A stretch of DNA of 64,000 bases from positions 2,747,501 to 2,811,500 of the forward strand of contig NZ_CP009438.1 of the NCBI RefSeq assembly GCF_000761215.1. Direction: 5' to 3'. This stretch comes from Streptomyces glaucescens (GTDB lineage: Bacteria > Actinomycetota > Actinomycetes > Streptomycetales > Streptomycetaceae). The stretch's first letter is position 1; every line of letters begins with the position of its first letter. The notes under the pieces were generated by a model. The model was not told the DNA's origin. It ran no database searches and saw nothing but the letters and a program-made list of their open reading frames with translations. Made by a program: the position numbers and the translations under genes. Of the stretch, positions 1 through 8,885 are shown piece by piece.

Positions 1-1
1 G

Positions 2-730
2 TGCGAGGCGGTCTACGCCCGGCTGGTGCCGCGGCGGCCCGGCATGCTGGCCCGGCTCCCCGAGTGGGAGCGGGTGGGGCTGCTGGACCCGGAGAGCGAG
101 CGGGAGGGCGCGTCGCCGTTGCAGTGCGTGGTCGCCGAGCGCGACGGCCGGATCGTGGGGTATGCGCGCTACCGGGTGAAGCTCGGCTGGGGCGAGAGCG
201 GCCACGACGGCACGGTGCTCCTGGAGGATCTGGCGGCGCCGGATCCGGCGGTGGACGCGGCGCTGTGGCGGTTCCTGTTCGGGATCGACCTGACCTCCAC
301 GCTGGTGGCGCGGGGGCGGCCGGTCGACGACACCTGGCAGTACCTGGTGTCGGACACCCGGCGGTGCCGGCCCCGGCTGCGGGACTCGCTGTACCTGCGG
401 CCGGTGGAGGTGGGGGCCGCGCTGGAGGCGCGCGCGTACGCCGCGCCGGTGGACGTGGTGCTGGAGGTGGCGGACGCCTTCTGCCCGTGGAACGCGGGGC
501 GTTGGCGGCTGAGCGGGGACACCAAGGGGGCGACCTGCGAGCGGACCACGGACGCGGCGGATCTCGCGCTGTCGGTACGGGAGCTGGGCTCGGCCTATCT
601 CGGCGGGGTGTCCCTCGCGGCGCTGGGCGCGGCCGGGCGGGTGCGGGAACTGCGTGCGGGGGCGCTGGCGGAGGCGTCGGTGGCGTTCGGGACGGCGGGG
701 CCCGCGCCGTGGCTGCCGCACGGGTTCTGA
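2..730 (+). CDS. Eis-like GNAT acetyltransferase, 5' truncated by window edge
   Basis: The reading frame is open to the window edge, so the N-terminal part of the GNAT fold is missing. What remains resembles the second GNAT lobe and the C-terminal SCP2-like domain of the Eis (enhanced intracellular survival) family, acetyl-CoA dependent N-acetyltransferases that modify aminoglycosides or protein lysines. The stretch around DAFCPWNAGRW is typical of the Eis SCP2 part. The protein ends in Phe, as in Eis, where the C-terminal carboxylate of the last Phe serves as general base. An internal GTG at 26 is a possible but unlikely start, because homology-like coding sequence continues upstream of it. 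It ends 10 bp before the stop of the convergent DNA glycosylase gene. The family call is fairly firm; the substrate is unknown. Confidence 0.75.
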   Translation, partial: CEAVYARLVPRRPGMLARLPEWERVGLLDPESEREGASPLQCVVAERDGRIVGYARYRVKLGWGESGHDGTVLLEDLAAPDPAVDAALWRFLFGIDLTSTLVARGRPVDDTWQYLVSDTRRCRPRLRDSLYLRPVEVGAALEARAYAAPVDVVLEVADAFCPWNAGRWRLSGDTKGATCERTTDAADLALSVRELGSAYLGGVSLAALGAAGRVRELRAGALAEASVAFGTAGPAPWLPHGF

Positions 731-740
731 GCCGGCCGGC

Positions 741-1550
741 TCAGGTCCGCTGACAGGCGGGGCACCAGAAGAGGTTGCGGGCGGCGAGACCGGCGGTGCG
801 GATCTCGCCGCCGCAGACGTGGCAGGGCAGATGCGCCCTGCGGTACACGTACACCTCGCCGCCGTGGTCGTCGACGCGGGGCGGGCGGCCCATCGCCTCC
901 GGGGTGTGTTCGGGGCGCACGGTGTCGATGCGGTTCAGGCGTACGCCTTCGCGCATCAGCCCGACGAGGTCGTTCCAGAGGGCGGTCCACTCGGCGGGCG
1001 TGATGTCCCGGCCCGCGCGGTAGGGGTCGATGCCGTGCCGGAAGAGGACTTCGGCGCGGTAGACGTTGCCGACGCCGGCGACGACCTTCTGGTCCATCAG
1101 CAGGGCGGCGATGCTGGTGCGGCTGCGGGAGATCCGCCGGTAGGCGAGCGACGGGTCGGCGTCCTCGCGCAGCGGGTCGGGGCCGAGCCGGTCGTGGACG
1201 GCCCGCTTCTCGGCGGTGGTGATCAGCGCGCAGGTGGTGGGGCCGCGCAGGTCGACGTAGGCGGTGTCGTTCGCGAGGCGCAGCCGGACGGTGTCGGCGG
1301 GCGGGGGCGCCGGTGCGTCGCCGAAGGCGACCTTGCCGAACAGGCCGAGGTGGATGTGGACCCAGTCGGCGTCGCGGAAGCGCAGGAAGAGGTGCTTGCC
1401 GTGGGCCTCGGTGGCGGTGAGGACGGCGCCGTCGAGCAGGTCGGCGGCGTCGGAGAACTTGCCCTGGGGGCTGGTGACCCGGGGGGCCGTGCCGGAGAAG
1501 CGGGCGGCGTAGTCGTGCGCCAGCCGGTGGATCGTGTGCCCCTCTGGCAC
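741..1550 (-). CDS. nei: Fpg/Nei-family DNA glycosylase (endonuclease VIII-like)
   Basis: A 269-residue bifunctional base-excision repair glycosylase/AP lyase for oxidised bases. The GTG start at 1550 gives the invariant N-terminus (V)PEGHTIHRL; after Met removal Pro is the Schiff-base nucleophile and Glu the catalytic acid, and the PEGxT form is the Nei rather than Fpg (PELPE) pattern. A conserved Lys lies in AHGKHLFLRF. The helix-two-turn-helix region carries MDQKVVAGVGNVYRAE, and the C-terminus has a CxxC-x16-CxxC zinc finger (CHVC ... CPAC) followed by QR. A longer in-frame reading exists upstream but would bury the catalytic Pro, which fixes the start. It lies 65 bp downstream of rpiB on the same strand, probably co-transcribed. 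Substrate preference cannot be read from sequence. Confidence 0.9.
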   Translation of the reverse strand: MPEGHTIHRLAHDYAARFSGTAPRVTSPQGKFSDAADLLDGAVLTATEAHGKHLFLRFRDADWVHIHLGLFGKVAFGDAPAPPPADTVRLRLANDTAYVDLRGPTTCALITTAEKRAVHDRLGPDPLREDADPSLAYRRISRSRTSIAALLMDQKVVAGVGNVYRAEVLFRHGIDPYRAGRDITPAEWTALWNDLVGLMREGVRLNRIDTVRPEHTPEAMGRPPRVDDHGGEVYVYRRAHLPCHVCGGEIRTAGLAARNLFWCPACQRT

Positions 1551-1615
1551 GGTTCCTGCGTCCTTCCAGCCCCGGGAGGGGCTCCGTTCGTCTGTCCGCC
1601 CCCGGGGCGGGGGCC

Positions 1616-2104
<489 letters not shown>

Positions 2105-2310
2105 GGGATGAGTGTGACATGCGCGCGGCCGGGCAGCAGGGTGGGGTGCCGGCGCCGAAACACTGTGAGCAGGACCACTGAACCTCAGGGAAACCTCAAG
2201 TAACAATCCGGATTCAAAGGTTCAAGAAATCGTTCGCCTCGGATTCACTGGTCCGACTCGTACGCCGCTCGTACGGGAATTGATCATTCCGGCGCAAAGG
2301 ATTCCGTCCC

Positions 2311-3786
2311 ATGACTTCGCAGCCGACCCTGACGAAGGCCGACCACGGCCACGGAGGCCCCGGAGGAACCGGCGATCCCGGTTCCGGCAGCGGACTTCAC
2401 GCAGGGCTCAAGAACCGCCACCTGTCGATGATCGCCATCGGCGGTGTCATCGGAGCCGGACTCTTCGTGGGGTCCTCCTCCGGTATCGCCACCGCCGGCC
2501 CCGGCATCCTCCTGTCCTATGCGCTCGTCGGCACGCTCGTGGTGCTGGTGATGCGCATGCTCGGTGAGATGTCGGCCGCCAACCCGACCTCGGGCTCCTT
2601 CTCCGCGCACGCCGACCGCGCGCTCGGCCGCTGGGCCGGGTTCTCCATCGGCTGGCTCTACTGGTTCTTCTGGGTCGTGGTGCTCGCGGTCGAGGCGACC
2701 GCCGGTGCCGTGATCCTCGAGGGCTGGGTGCCCGCCGTGCCGCAGTGGGCCTGGGCGCTCATCGTGATGGTGGTGCTGACCGGCACCAACCTGGTCTCCG
2801 TCGGCTCCTACGGCGAGTTCGAGTTCTGGTTCGCCGGCATCAAGGTCGTCGCCATCGGCGCCTTCATCGTCATCGGCGGTCTCGCGGTCTTCGGCGTGCT
2901 GCCCGGCGTCGACAGCGACCAGGCCGGCCTGTCCAACCTCACCGAGCACGGCGGCTTCCTGCCCCATGGCCCAGGGGCCATCCTGACCGGTGTGCTGCTG
3001 GTCGTCTTCTCCTTCATGGGCAGCGAGATCGCGACCCTGGCGGCCGGTGAGTCGGAGGACCCGCAGCGGGCCGTCACCAAGTCGACCAACAGCATCATCT
3101 GGCGGATCGGCGTCTTCTACCTCGGCTCGATCCTCGTGGTCGTCTCGCTGCTGCCGTGGGACTCCGAGTCCATCCAGGACAAGGGCTCCTACGTCGCCGC
3201 ACTCGACTCCCTGGGCATCGCGCACGCCGGTCAGATCATGAACTTCATCGTGCTGACCTCGGTGCTGTCCTGTCTGAACTCCGGCCTCTACACCGCCTCC
3301 CGGATGGCCTTCTCGCTCGGCCAGCGCGGGGACGCCCCGAGGTCCTTCGCCAGGACCACCGAGCGCGGCGTGCCGCGTACGGCGATCCTCGTCTCCGTGG
3401 TCTTCGGATTCGTGGCCGTGTTCTTCAACTACAAGTTCCCGGACTCCGTCTTCCTCTTCCTGGTCAGCTCCAGCGGTGCCGTCGCGCTCTTCGTCTGGCT
3501 GGTGATCTGCTTCTCGCAGCTGCGCATGCGGAAGATCATCCAGGCCGAGGCGCCGGAGAAGCTCGTCGTGAAGATGTGGCTGTACCCGTACCTGACGTGG
3601 GCGACCGCCGCGCTGATCGTCTTCATCCTGGGCTACATGCTCACCGACACCGAGCACGACGGCCGCAAGACCGTGCTGCTGTCGCTGCTGGTGGCCGCGG
3701 TGGTGCTGGTCATCGCCGTGGTCCGGCAGAAGCTCGGGTCCGGCCAGGACCGGGAGCGGGAGCAGGACGAGGTCGCGGCCGGCTGA
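2311..3786 (+). CDS. APC-family amino acid permease (paralogue 1)
   Basis: A 491-residue proton-coupled amino acid permease of the amino acid/polyamine/organocation superfamily, with about 12 hydrophobic segments. The first helix has the substrate-binding signature GGVIGAGLFVGSSSGIATAGP and the preceding loop LKNRHLSMIAIGG, both typical of the GABA/CycA-like AAT subgroup. GEFEFWFAGIKV (TM5-6) and EMSAANPTSGSFSAHA are further family motifs. The N-terminus is Gly/His-rich and cytoplasmic; the C-terminus ends in a charged DREREQDE tail. An AAAGGA ribosome site sits 8 nt before the ATG. It is a stand-alone gene ended by a strong hairpin. It is closely similar to the permease at 6432-7829. The amino acid transported cannot be assigned. 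Confidence 0.88.
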   Translation: MTSQPTLTKADHGHGGPGGTGDPGSGSGLHAGLKNRHLSMIAIGGVIGAGLFVGSSSGIATAGPGILLSYALVGTLVVLVMRMLGEMSAANPTSGSFSAHADRALGRWAGFSIGWLYWFFWVVVLAVEATAGAVILEGWVPAVPQWAWALIVMVVLTGTNLVSVGSYGEFEFWFAGIKVVAIGAFIVIGGLAVFGVLPGVDSDQAGLSNLTEHGGFLPHGPGAILTGVLLVVFSFMGSEIATLAAGESEDPQRAVTKSTNSIIWRIGVFYLGSILVVVSLLPWDSESIQDKGSYVAALDSLGIAHAGQIMNFIVLTSVLSCLNSGLYTASRMAFSLGQRGDAPRSFARTTERGVPRTAILVSVVFGFVAVFFNYKFPDSVFLFLVSSSGAVALFVWLVICFSQLRMRKIIQAEAPEKLVVKMWLYPYLTWATAALIVFILGYMLTDTEHDGRKTVLLSLLVAAVVLVIAVVRQKLGSGQDREREQDEVAAG

Positions 3787-3835
3787 CCTCCGGCGCCGGC
3801 ACCCCGGCGGGCCCCCGCGGCCCGTCCGGCACCTC

Positions 3836-3867
3836 AGGGCCCCGCGGCACACGCCGCGGGGCCCTTT
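3836..3867 (+). terminator. Intrinsic terminator of permease 1
   Basis: A perfect 13-bp stem (3836-3848 with 3853-3865) closed by an ACAC tetraloop and followed by TTT. It lies 50 bp after the permease stop codon. Confidence 0.85.
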
Positions 3868-4133
3868 CGCGCGGGGCGGCACGGGACGGCTCCGGAGGGC
3901 ACCGCGCGGGCGGCGGGTACGGCTCCGCGAGCCACCGCGCGGGGCGGGAAAGCACGGCACGGGGGGGGAACACGCCCGGGGCGGAAGACACGGCACGAGG
4001 GGAAACACGCCCAGGAAACGGCACGGGGCGGGAAGCACGCACGGGGCGGAAGGCCCGGCACGGGGGCGCGCGGCGCGAGGAGACACGGCGCGAGGAGACA
4101 CGGCGCCGAAAAGCTGACGGAGGCTGTCAGGTT
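3868..4133. repeat. Degenerate GC-rich repeats in a gene-free gap
   Basis: This stretch has no convincing gene. From about 3940 to 4070 a degenerate unit close to GGGGCGGAARCACGGCACG recurs several times. At 4071-4105 a 15-bp unit, CGGCGCGAGGAGACA, occurs twice exactly in tandem with a partial third copy. A GGAGG at 4119-4123 probably serves the mini-ORF that follows. The composition allows frames to stay open on both strands, but none has a recognisable domain. Confidence 0.6.
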
Positions 4134-4157
4134 ATGCCGCCATCCTCGGCGGCATGA
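4134..4157 (+). CDS. Candidate 7-codon leader ORF coupled to the flavin oxidase
   Basis: ATG at 4134 preceded by GGAGG (4119-4123, 10-nt spacing) encodes MPPSSAA and stops at TGA 4155-4157. That stop overlaps the ATG of the downstream oxidoreductase in an ATGA junction. The oxidoreductase ATG itself has no visible ribosome site, and it lies in the right arm of a perfect 8-bp inverted repeat (4134-4141 with 4148-4155). This suggests translation reaches the oxidoreductase by coupling through the mini-ORF, which would also melt the hairpin. This is inference from sequence only. Confidence 0.4.
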   Translation: MPPSSAA

Positions 4158-5464
4158 ATCCCAGCACCGACATCACCACAGCCCCGCTCGTCCTCCGCCC
4201 CGGCGACGCCGGGTACGCGGAGGAGACCGCCGGCTTCCAGACCGGGTTCGTACGGCGGCCCGCCGTCGTGTTCGGCGCCTCCTCGGCCGAGGACGTGCTG
4301 GCCGCCGTGCGGTACGCGGCGGAACGGAACCTGCCGCTCGGCGTCCAGGCGACCGGCCACGGCACACCCGGCGACCTCCGGGGCGGGGTCCTGGTCGGCA
4401 CCCGGCGCATGAACCGGGTCGGCGTCGACCCGGGCGCCCGCACCGCCCGGGTGCAGGCGGGGGCCCGCTGGAGCGAGGTCATCGCGGCCGCCGCCCCGCA
4501 CGGCCTGGCGCCGCTCAGCGGCTCGGCGCCCTCCGTCGGGGCCGTGGGCTACACCCTGGGCGGCGGGCTGGGCCTGCTGGCCCGGGAGTTCGGCTACGCC
4601 GCCGACCATGTGCGCTCGCTGGACGTCGTCACCGGCGACGGGCGGCTGCACCGGGACGTGCGGGAGGGCTCCGAGCTGTACTGGGGACTGCTCGGCGGCG
4701 GCAGCGCGCCCGGCATCGTCACCGAGCTGGAGATCGGGCTGGTCCCGGTGGCCCGGCTGTACGGCGGCTCGCTGGCCTTCGACGGGCGGCTCGTCGACCC
4801 GGCGGCGGCGCTCGCGGCGTACGAGGCCTGGACGCGGACCGTGCCGGACGGGCTGACCTCGTCCTTCGCCGCCGTGCCGTACCCGGACGTGCCCGCGATG
4901 CCGCCGCACCTGCGGGGCCGGTACGAGGTGTCCGTGCGGGTGGCGTACACCGGGACGGACGGGGAGCGCCTGGTGGCGCCGCTGCGAAAGATCGGGCCGG
5001 TCCTGGCCGACTCGCTGCGGGAGATGCCGTACACCGAGAGCCACACCGTGCACAGCGACCCGGACTTCCCGCACTCGTACTACGGGGACAGCGTGGTGGT
5101 GCGCGAGCTGGACGTGGAGCGGGCGGGCGAGGTACTGCGGCGCACCGGGCCGGAGGCGGACGCCATGGTGGTCGTGCAGATCAACCACCTGGGAGGGGCG
5201 CTGGCGCGGCCCGCGCCGAACGCGGTGCCGTTCCGTGCCGGGCGGTTCCTGGTGCGGCTGCTGACCGTGGTGGGGCGGGAACCGGCCCGCGCGCTGCTGG
5301 ACCCGGTGTTCGCGCTGCTCGCGCCGGACACGCTCGGGCGGTCCGTCAACTTCGCCCTGGGGGCCGGGGACCGCACGGAGGGGCTGCACGACGCGGAGAC
5401 ACGGAAGAGGCTCGCCGGGCTGAGGTCGTCGTACGACCCGGCGAGCCTCTTCGTGGCCGGCTGA
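4154..5464 (+). CDS. FAD-linked oxidase, PCMH/berberine-bridge type
   Basis: A 436-residue flavoprotein. An N-terminal PCMH-type FAD domain (about residues 35-210) contains VQATGHGTPGD, whose His is in the position of the residue carrying 8-alpha-histidyl FAD in this family, then GSAPSVGAVGYTLGGGLG and the pyrophosphate-binding region ending near LDVVTGDG. The C-terminal half is the variable substrate domain, finishing with a short berberine-bridge-like segment (YDPASLF). These enzymes use O2 to oxidise alcohols, sugars or alkaloid-type amines; the substrate here is unknown. No signal peptide is seen, so it is probably cytoplasmic. The start codon overlaps the stop of a 7-codon upstream ORF. 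It converges on bioY with only 3 bp between the stops. Confidence 0.82.
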   Translation: MNPSTDITTAPLVLRPGDAGYAEETAGFQTGFVRRPAVVFGASSAEDVLAAVRYAAERNLPLGVQATGHGTPGDLRGGVLVGTRRMNRVGVDPGARTARVQAGARWSEVIAAAAPHGLAPLSGSAPSVGAVGYTLGGGLGLLAREFGYAADHVRSLDVVTGDGRLHRDVREGSELYWGLLGGGSAPGIVTELEIGLVPVARLYGGSLAFDGRLVDPAAALAAYEAWTRTVPDGLTSSFAAVPYPDVPAMPPHLRGRYEVSVRVAYTGTDGERLVAPLRKIGPVLADSLREMPYTESHTVHSDPDFPHSYYGDSVVVRELDVERAGEVLRRTGPEADAMVVVQINHLGGALARPAPNAVPFRAGRFLVRLLTVVGREPARALLDPVFALLAPDTLGRSVNFALGAGDRTEGLHDAETRKRLAGLRSSYDPASLFVAG

Positions 5465-5467
5465 GGG

Positions 5468-6055
5468 TCAGCGCCTGCCGACGAGCTTCCAGGCGGCGGG
5501 CAGCGCCCCCATCGCCAGGGCGGCCTTGAGGGCGTCGCCGATCAGGAACGGGGTGAGGCCGGCGGCGATGGCCGCGGAGGCCGACAGGTCGAGCGACAGG
5601 GCGAGGTAGGGCACGCCGACCGCGTAGATGACCGCCTCGCCGAGGAGCATCGCGCCCGCCATGCGCCACGGGGAGCGGTCGGCGCCGCGACGGGCCAGGG
5701 CGCCGACGACGGTGGCGGCGAGCAGCATGCCGAGGACGTAGCCGAAGGACGGGATCCCCATGCCGGAGGCGCCCTCCGCGAACCACGGCACGCCCGCGAC
5801 GCCGGCCAGCGCGTACAGCGCGAGCGAGAGGAAGCCGCGGCCGGCGCCCAGCGAGGTGCCGACGAGCAGCGCCGCGAAGGTCTGGCCGGTCACCGGGACC
5901 GGGGAGCCGGGCACGTTCACGGCGATCTGGGCCGCGAGGCCGGTGAGCGCGGCACCGCCGGCGACGAGGGCGATGTCGCGGACGCGGGAGGCCGGGAGCA
6001 GGTCGGCGAGGACCTGGCCCGGGCGGGCGAGGGAGGTGGCGGTGGCGGTGCTCAT
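5468..6055 (-). CDS. bioY: BioY biotin transporter (ECF S component)
   Basis: A 195-residue membrane protein with six hydrophobic segments, the substrate-binding subunit of an energy-coupling-factor biotin transporter. Diagnostic motifs are VPVTGQTFAALLVG, LGAGRGFLSLALYALAGVAGVPWFA and the C-terminal FLIGDALKAALA. The internal ATG at 6055 is preferred over an upstream GTG at 6088 because it is preceded by GCGGAG at good spacing. No BioM/BioN ATPase or T-component genes adjoin it, so it either works alone or uses a shared ECF module elsewhere. It is divergent from permease 2; a 10-bp inverted repeat lies in the shared upstream region. Confidence 0.9.
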   Translation of the reverse strand: MSTATATSLARPGQVLADLLPASRVRDIALVAGGAALTGLAAQIAVNVPGSPVPVTGQTFAALLVGTSLGAGRGFLSLALYALAGVAGVPWFAEGASGMGIPSFGYVLGMLLAATVVGALARRGADRSPWRMAGAMLLGEAVIYAVGVPYLALSLDLSASAAIAAGLTPFLIGDALKAALAMGALPAAWKLVGRR

Positions 6056-6431
6056 GGGGACTCCGCGAGTGAGGGCGGTACGGGACACCGTGACGCTAAC
6101 CCAGGGGGGTCCGGCCGATCACCGTTACCGGTCGACAAAGGCGGGAGCGCGCGTGTGGTGGGGTGCGCACAAAGAGTGCCGGTCACACCCTCCGTGACGT
6201 GATGACGGTCACGGAGGTGGGGATGTGTGCGTCACGTGGTGCGGGGCAGGGCAGGCTGTAGGTTTCCGCCAATCCGGCGGGAATCGCGCTCTCCCCGGCG
6301 GGGTGAGTGGGGTCGTACACTCCGTATTCCGCGCGTCCGCATAGTGAACGGTGGTGTCCTGTCACCGGGGTCGCCGCCGAGACTGTGGGCGCTTCCACCT
6401 GTCCCCGCTCACGGATGGACGAGCCGCGCCC
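6056..6431. other. Intergenic region between bioY and permease 2
   Basis: 376 bp without a supportable gene, holding the divergent promoters of bioY and permease 2. The only structure I can point to is the inverted repeat at 6189-6217, described separately. In-frame upstream extensions of permease 2 reach into it (to 6351) but read as Arg/Cys-rich non-coding sequence. Confidence 0.5.
6189..6217. promoter_or_regulatory. 10-bp inverted repeat, possible operator
   Basis: CCTCCGTGAC (6189-6198) and its exact reverse complement GTCACGGAGG (6208-6217) are separated by 9 nt, so the half-site centres lie 19 bp apart, just under two helical turns. It sits between the divergent bioY and permease genes and is not followed by a T run, so an operator is more likely than a terminator. 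No regulator is assigned. Confidence 0.4.
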
Positions 6432-7829
6432 ATGCCCAGCCCCACCGCTCAGGAGACCCCGCCCCAGGCGGACGTCTCCCTCTCCCACGGCCTGAAGCAG
6501 CGCCACCTGTCGATGATCGCCCTCGGCGGCGTGATCGGCGCGGGCCTGTTCGTCGGCTCCGGCGCCGGCATCGCCGCCGCGGGTCCGTCGATCGTCGTCG
6601 CCTACGTCCTCTCCGGCATCCTGGTGATGCTGGTGATGCGGATGCTCGGCGAGATGTCCGCCGCCTACCCGTCGTCGGGTTCCTTCTCCGCGCACGCCGA
6701 GCGGGCGATCGGCCCGTGGGCCGGGTTCACCGCCGGCTGGTCGTTCTGGGTGCTGCTGTGCACGGCGGTCGGCCTGGAGGGCATCGGGGCCGCGAAGATC
6801 GTCAGCGGCTGGCTGCCGGGGACGCCCGAGTGGGCGTGGGTGGCACTGTTCATGGTGGTCTTCTGCGGGGCGAACCTGGCCGCCGTGAAGAACTTCGGCG
6901 AGTTCGAGTTCTGGTTCGCGGCGCTGAAGGTGCTCGCGATCTCGCTGTTCCTGGTGCTGGGCGTGCTCGCGATCCTGGGCGTGCTGCCGGGCACCGACGC
7001 GCCGGGCACCGCGAACCTCACCGGCGAGGGCGGCTTCCTGCCGGGCGGCGGTGAGGGGCTGGTCATCGGCCTGCTCGCCTCGGTGTTCGCCTACGGCGGC
7101 CTGGAGACGGTGACCATCGCGGCGGCCGAGTCCGAGGACCCGGTGCGCGGGGTGGCGAGCGCGGTCCGCACCGCGATGTGGCGTATCGCGCTGTTCTACA
7201 TCGGCTCGATGGCGGTCGTGGTGACGCTGGTGCCGTGGAACTCGAAGGAGATCGTCGAGTCCGGCCCGTACGTCGCCACCCTCGACCACCTCGGCATCCC
7301 CGGCGCGGGCCAGCTCATGAACGTGGTCGTGCTGGTCGCCCTGCTGTCCGCGATGAACGCCAACATCTACGGCGCCTCGCGCATCGCGTACTCGCTGGTG
7401 GAGCGAGGGCAGGGCCCGAAGGCGCTGGGCCGGGTGTCCGGCGGGGTGCCGCGCGTCGCGGTGCTGGCCTCCTCGGTGTTCGGGTTCGTGTGCGTGCTGC
7501 TCAGCTACTGGCGGCCCAACGACGTCTTCCCCTGGCTGCTGAACATGATCGGCGCGGTGATCCTGGTCGTCTGGATCTTCATCGCGGTCTCCCAGCTGCG
7601 GCTGCGCCGCCGGGTGGAGCGGGAGGCGCCGGAAAAGCTGGTCGTGCGGATGTGGGCGTTCCCGGTGCTGACCTGGGTCGCGCTGGCCGGGATGGCGGCG
7701 GTCTTCGTGCTGATGGCGCGGGAACCGGACACCCGGGTGCAGCTCTGCTCGACGGGCGGCATGACGCTGTTCCTGGCGGCCGTCGGATACCTCTGGCAGC
7801 GCAGGCGGGAGCAGCGGCCGGGCGCGTGA
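6432..7829 (+). CDS. APC-family amino acid permease (paralogue 2)
   Basis: A 465-residue permease with about 12 membrane segments, of the same AAT subgroup as the gene at 2311-3786. It shares LKQRHLSMIALGG, VIGAGLFVGSGAGIAAAGP, EMSAAYPSSGSFSAHA, FGEFEFWFAALKVLAI and the C-terminal REAPEKLVVRMW block. The start chosen is the ATG at 6432, giving the same length ahead of the first helix as in paralogue 1; a GGATGGA lies upstream. The TM6 and loop sequences (FAYGGLETV here against FSFMGSEIA there) differ, hinting at a different substrate. It is monocistronic and ended by the hairpin at 7930. Substrate not assignable. Confidence 0.87.
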   Translation: MPSPTAQETPPQADVSLSHGLKQRHLSMIALGGVIGAGLFVGSGAGIAAAGPSIVVAYVLSGILVMLVMRMLGEMSAAYPSSGSFSAHAERAIGPWAGFTAGWSFWVLLCTAVGLEGIGAAKIVSGWLPGTPEWAWVALFMVVFCGANLAAVKNFGEFEFWFAALKVLAISLFLVLGVLAILGVLPGTDAPGTANLTGEGGFLPGGGEGLVIGLLASVFAYGGLETVTIAAAESEDPVRGVASAVRTAMWRIALFYIGSMAVVVTLVPWNSKEIVESGPYVATLDHLGIPGAGQLMNVVVLVALLSAMNANIYGASRIAYSLVERGQGPKALGRVSGGVPRVAVLASSVFGFVCVLLSYWRPNDVFPWLLNMIGAVILVVWIFIAVSQLRLRRRVEREAPEKLVVRMWAFPVLTWVALAGMAAVFVLMAREPDTRVQLCSTGGMTLFLAAVGYLWQRRREQRPGA

Positions 7830-7929
7830 CCCGGGCGTTCCTCACCCCGTCCCGAGGCGCTCACCTGTCCTGAGGCGCTCACCTGCCTCAAGGTGCCGGG
7901 AGCCCGGCATGACCGACGGGACACCCCGA

Positions 7930-7962
7930 GGCCCCCACGTGGCGACACGTGGGGGCCTTCTT
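7930..7962 (+). terminator. Intrinsic terminator of permease 2
   Basis: A perfect 12-bp stem (7930-7941 with 7946-7957) with a GCGA tetraloop of GNRA type, followed by TTCTT. Confidence 0.85.
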
Positions 7963-8007
7963 CGTCCCCCCGGCCCCGTCGGCGGCCTTGTTGTTGATAG
8001 CTTGTAG

Positions 8008-8024
8008 TTGCAAGCTCTTTGCAA
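8008..8024 (+). promoter_or_regulatory. Nur box (nickel-responsive repressor site) of sodF
   Basis: TTGCAA-N5-TTGCAA (spacer GCTCT) lies 24 bp before the sodF start codon. It matches the half-sites and spacing of the Streptomyces Nur operator, where Ni-loaded Nur (Fur family) represses the iron superoxide dismutase when nickel allows the Ni enzyme to be made. The site is directly visible; regulation is by analogy with the characterised S. coelicolor sodF promoter. Confidence 0.85.
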
Positions 8025-8047
8025 TAAGAGGTCGGAGGGGACCCCGC

Positions 8048-8689
8048 ATGCCCGTCTACACGCTGCCCGAACTGCCGTACGACTACTCCGCGCTCGCCCC
8101 CGTGATCAGCCCGGAGATCATCGAGCTGCACCACGACAAGCACCACGCGGCCTACGTCAAGGGCGCCAACGACACGCTGGAGCAGCTGGCCGAGGCGCGG
8201 GACAAGGAGCAGTGGGGGTCGGTCAACGGCCTGGAGAAGAACCTGGCCTTCCACCTGTCCGGGCACATCCTGCACTCCATCTACTGGCACAACATGACCG
8301 GCGAGGGCGGCGGCGAGCCGCTGGAGCAGGACGGCGTGGGCGAGCTCGCCGACGCCATCACCGAGTCGTTCGGCTCCTTCGCCGCCTTCAGGACCCAGCT
8401 GTCCAAGGCCGCCGCCACCACCCAGGGTTCGGGCTGGGGTGTGCTGGCGTACGAGCCGCTGAGCGCCCGGCTGATCGTCGAGCAGGTCTACGACCACCAG
8501 GGCAACGTGGGCCAGGGCTCGACGCCGATCCTGGTGTTCGACGCCTGGGAGCACGCCTTCTACCTCCAGTACAAGAACCAGAAGGTGGACTTCATCGAGG
8601 CGATGTGGCAGGTCGTCAACTGGCAGGACGTCGCCCGCCGCTACGAGGCCGCCACGTCCCGCGCGAACGCGCTGCTGCTGGCACCCTGA
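8048..8689 (+). CDS. sodF: Iron (Fe/Zn) superoxide dismutase
   Basis: A 213-residue cytoplasmic Fe/Mn-type superoxide dismutase, which disproportionates superoxide to O2 and H2O2. Metal ligands can be placed by family alignment: His28 in ELHHDKHH, the His of LHSIYWHN, and Asp and His in the signature DAWEHAFY. Length and N-terminus ([16 protein letters not shown]) match the Streptomyces SodF group. ATG 8048 follows GGAGGGG. A Nur-type operator overlaps the promoter, so expression is expected only when nickel is scarce. The sequence alone does not decide Fe against Mn; Fe is inferred from this regulation. It is monocistronic with its own terminator. Confidence 0.95.
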   Translation: MPVYTLPELPYDYSALAPVISPEIIELHHDKHHAAYVKGANDTLEQLAEARDKEQWGSVNGLEKNLAFHLSGHILHSIYWHNMTGEGGGEPLEQDGVGELADAITESFGSFAAFRTQLSKAAATTQGSGWGVLAYEPLSARLIVEQVYDHQGNVGQGSTPILVFDAWEHAFYLQYKNQKVDFIEAMWQVVNWQDVARRYEAATSRANALLLAP

Positions 8690-8763
8690 CGCAGCCGCCC
8701 CCTCGAACGTCCCGCCTCGTGATCGTCTTCTCACCCTTCACGCGGGCGGGCGGCAGGGCGGAG

Positions 8764-8795
8764 ACCCCCGTGAGGACCTGACTCACGGGGGTTTT
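8764..8795 (+). terminator. Intrinsic terminator of sodF
   Basis: A perfect 11-bp stem (8764-8774 with 8782-8792), 7-nt loop, followed by TTT. Confidence 0.85.
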
Positions 8796-8885
8796 CCGTA
8801 CCCTGCGGGTCAGCCGATCGGTGGAGGCGAGGTTCCACCGGGCACCTCTGTCCGCGGGTCACCCCGGTCGACAAGGCTTCCGGGC

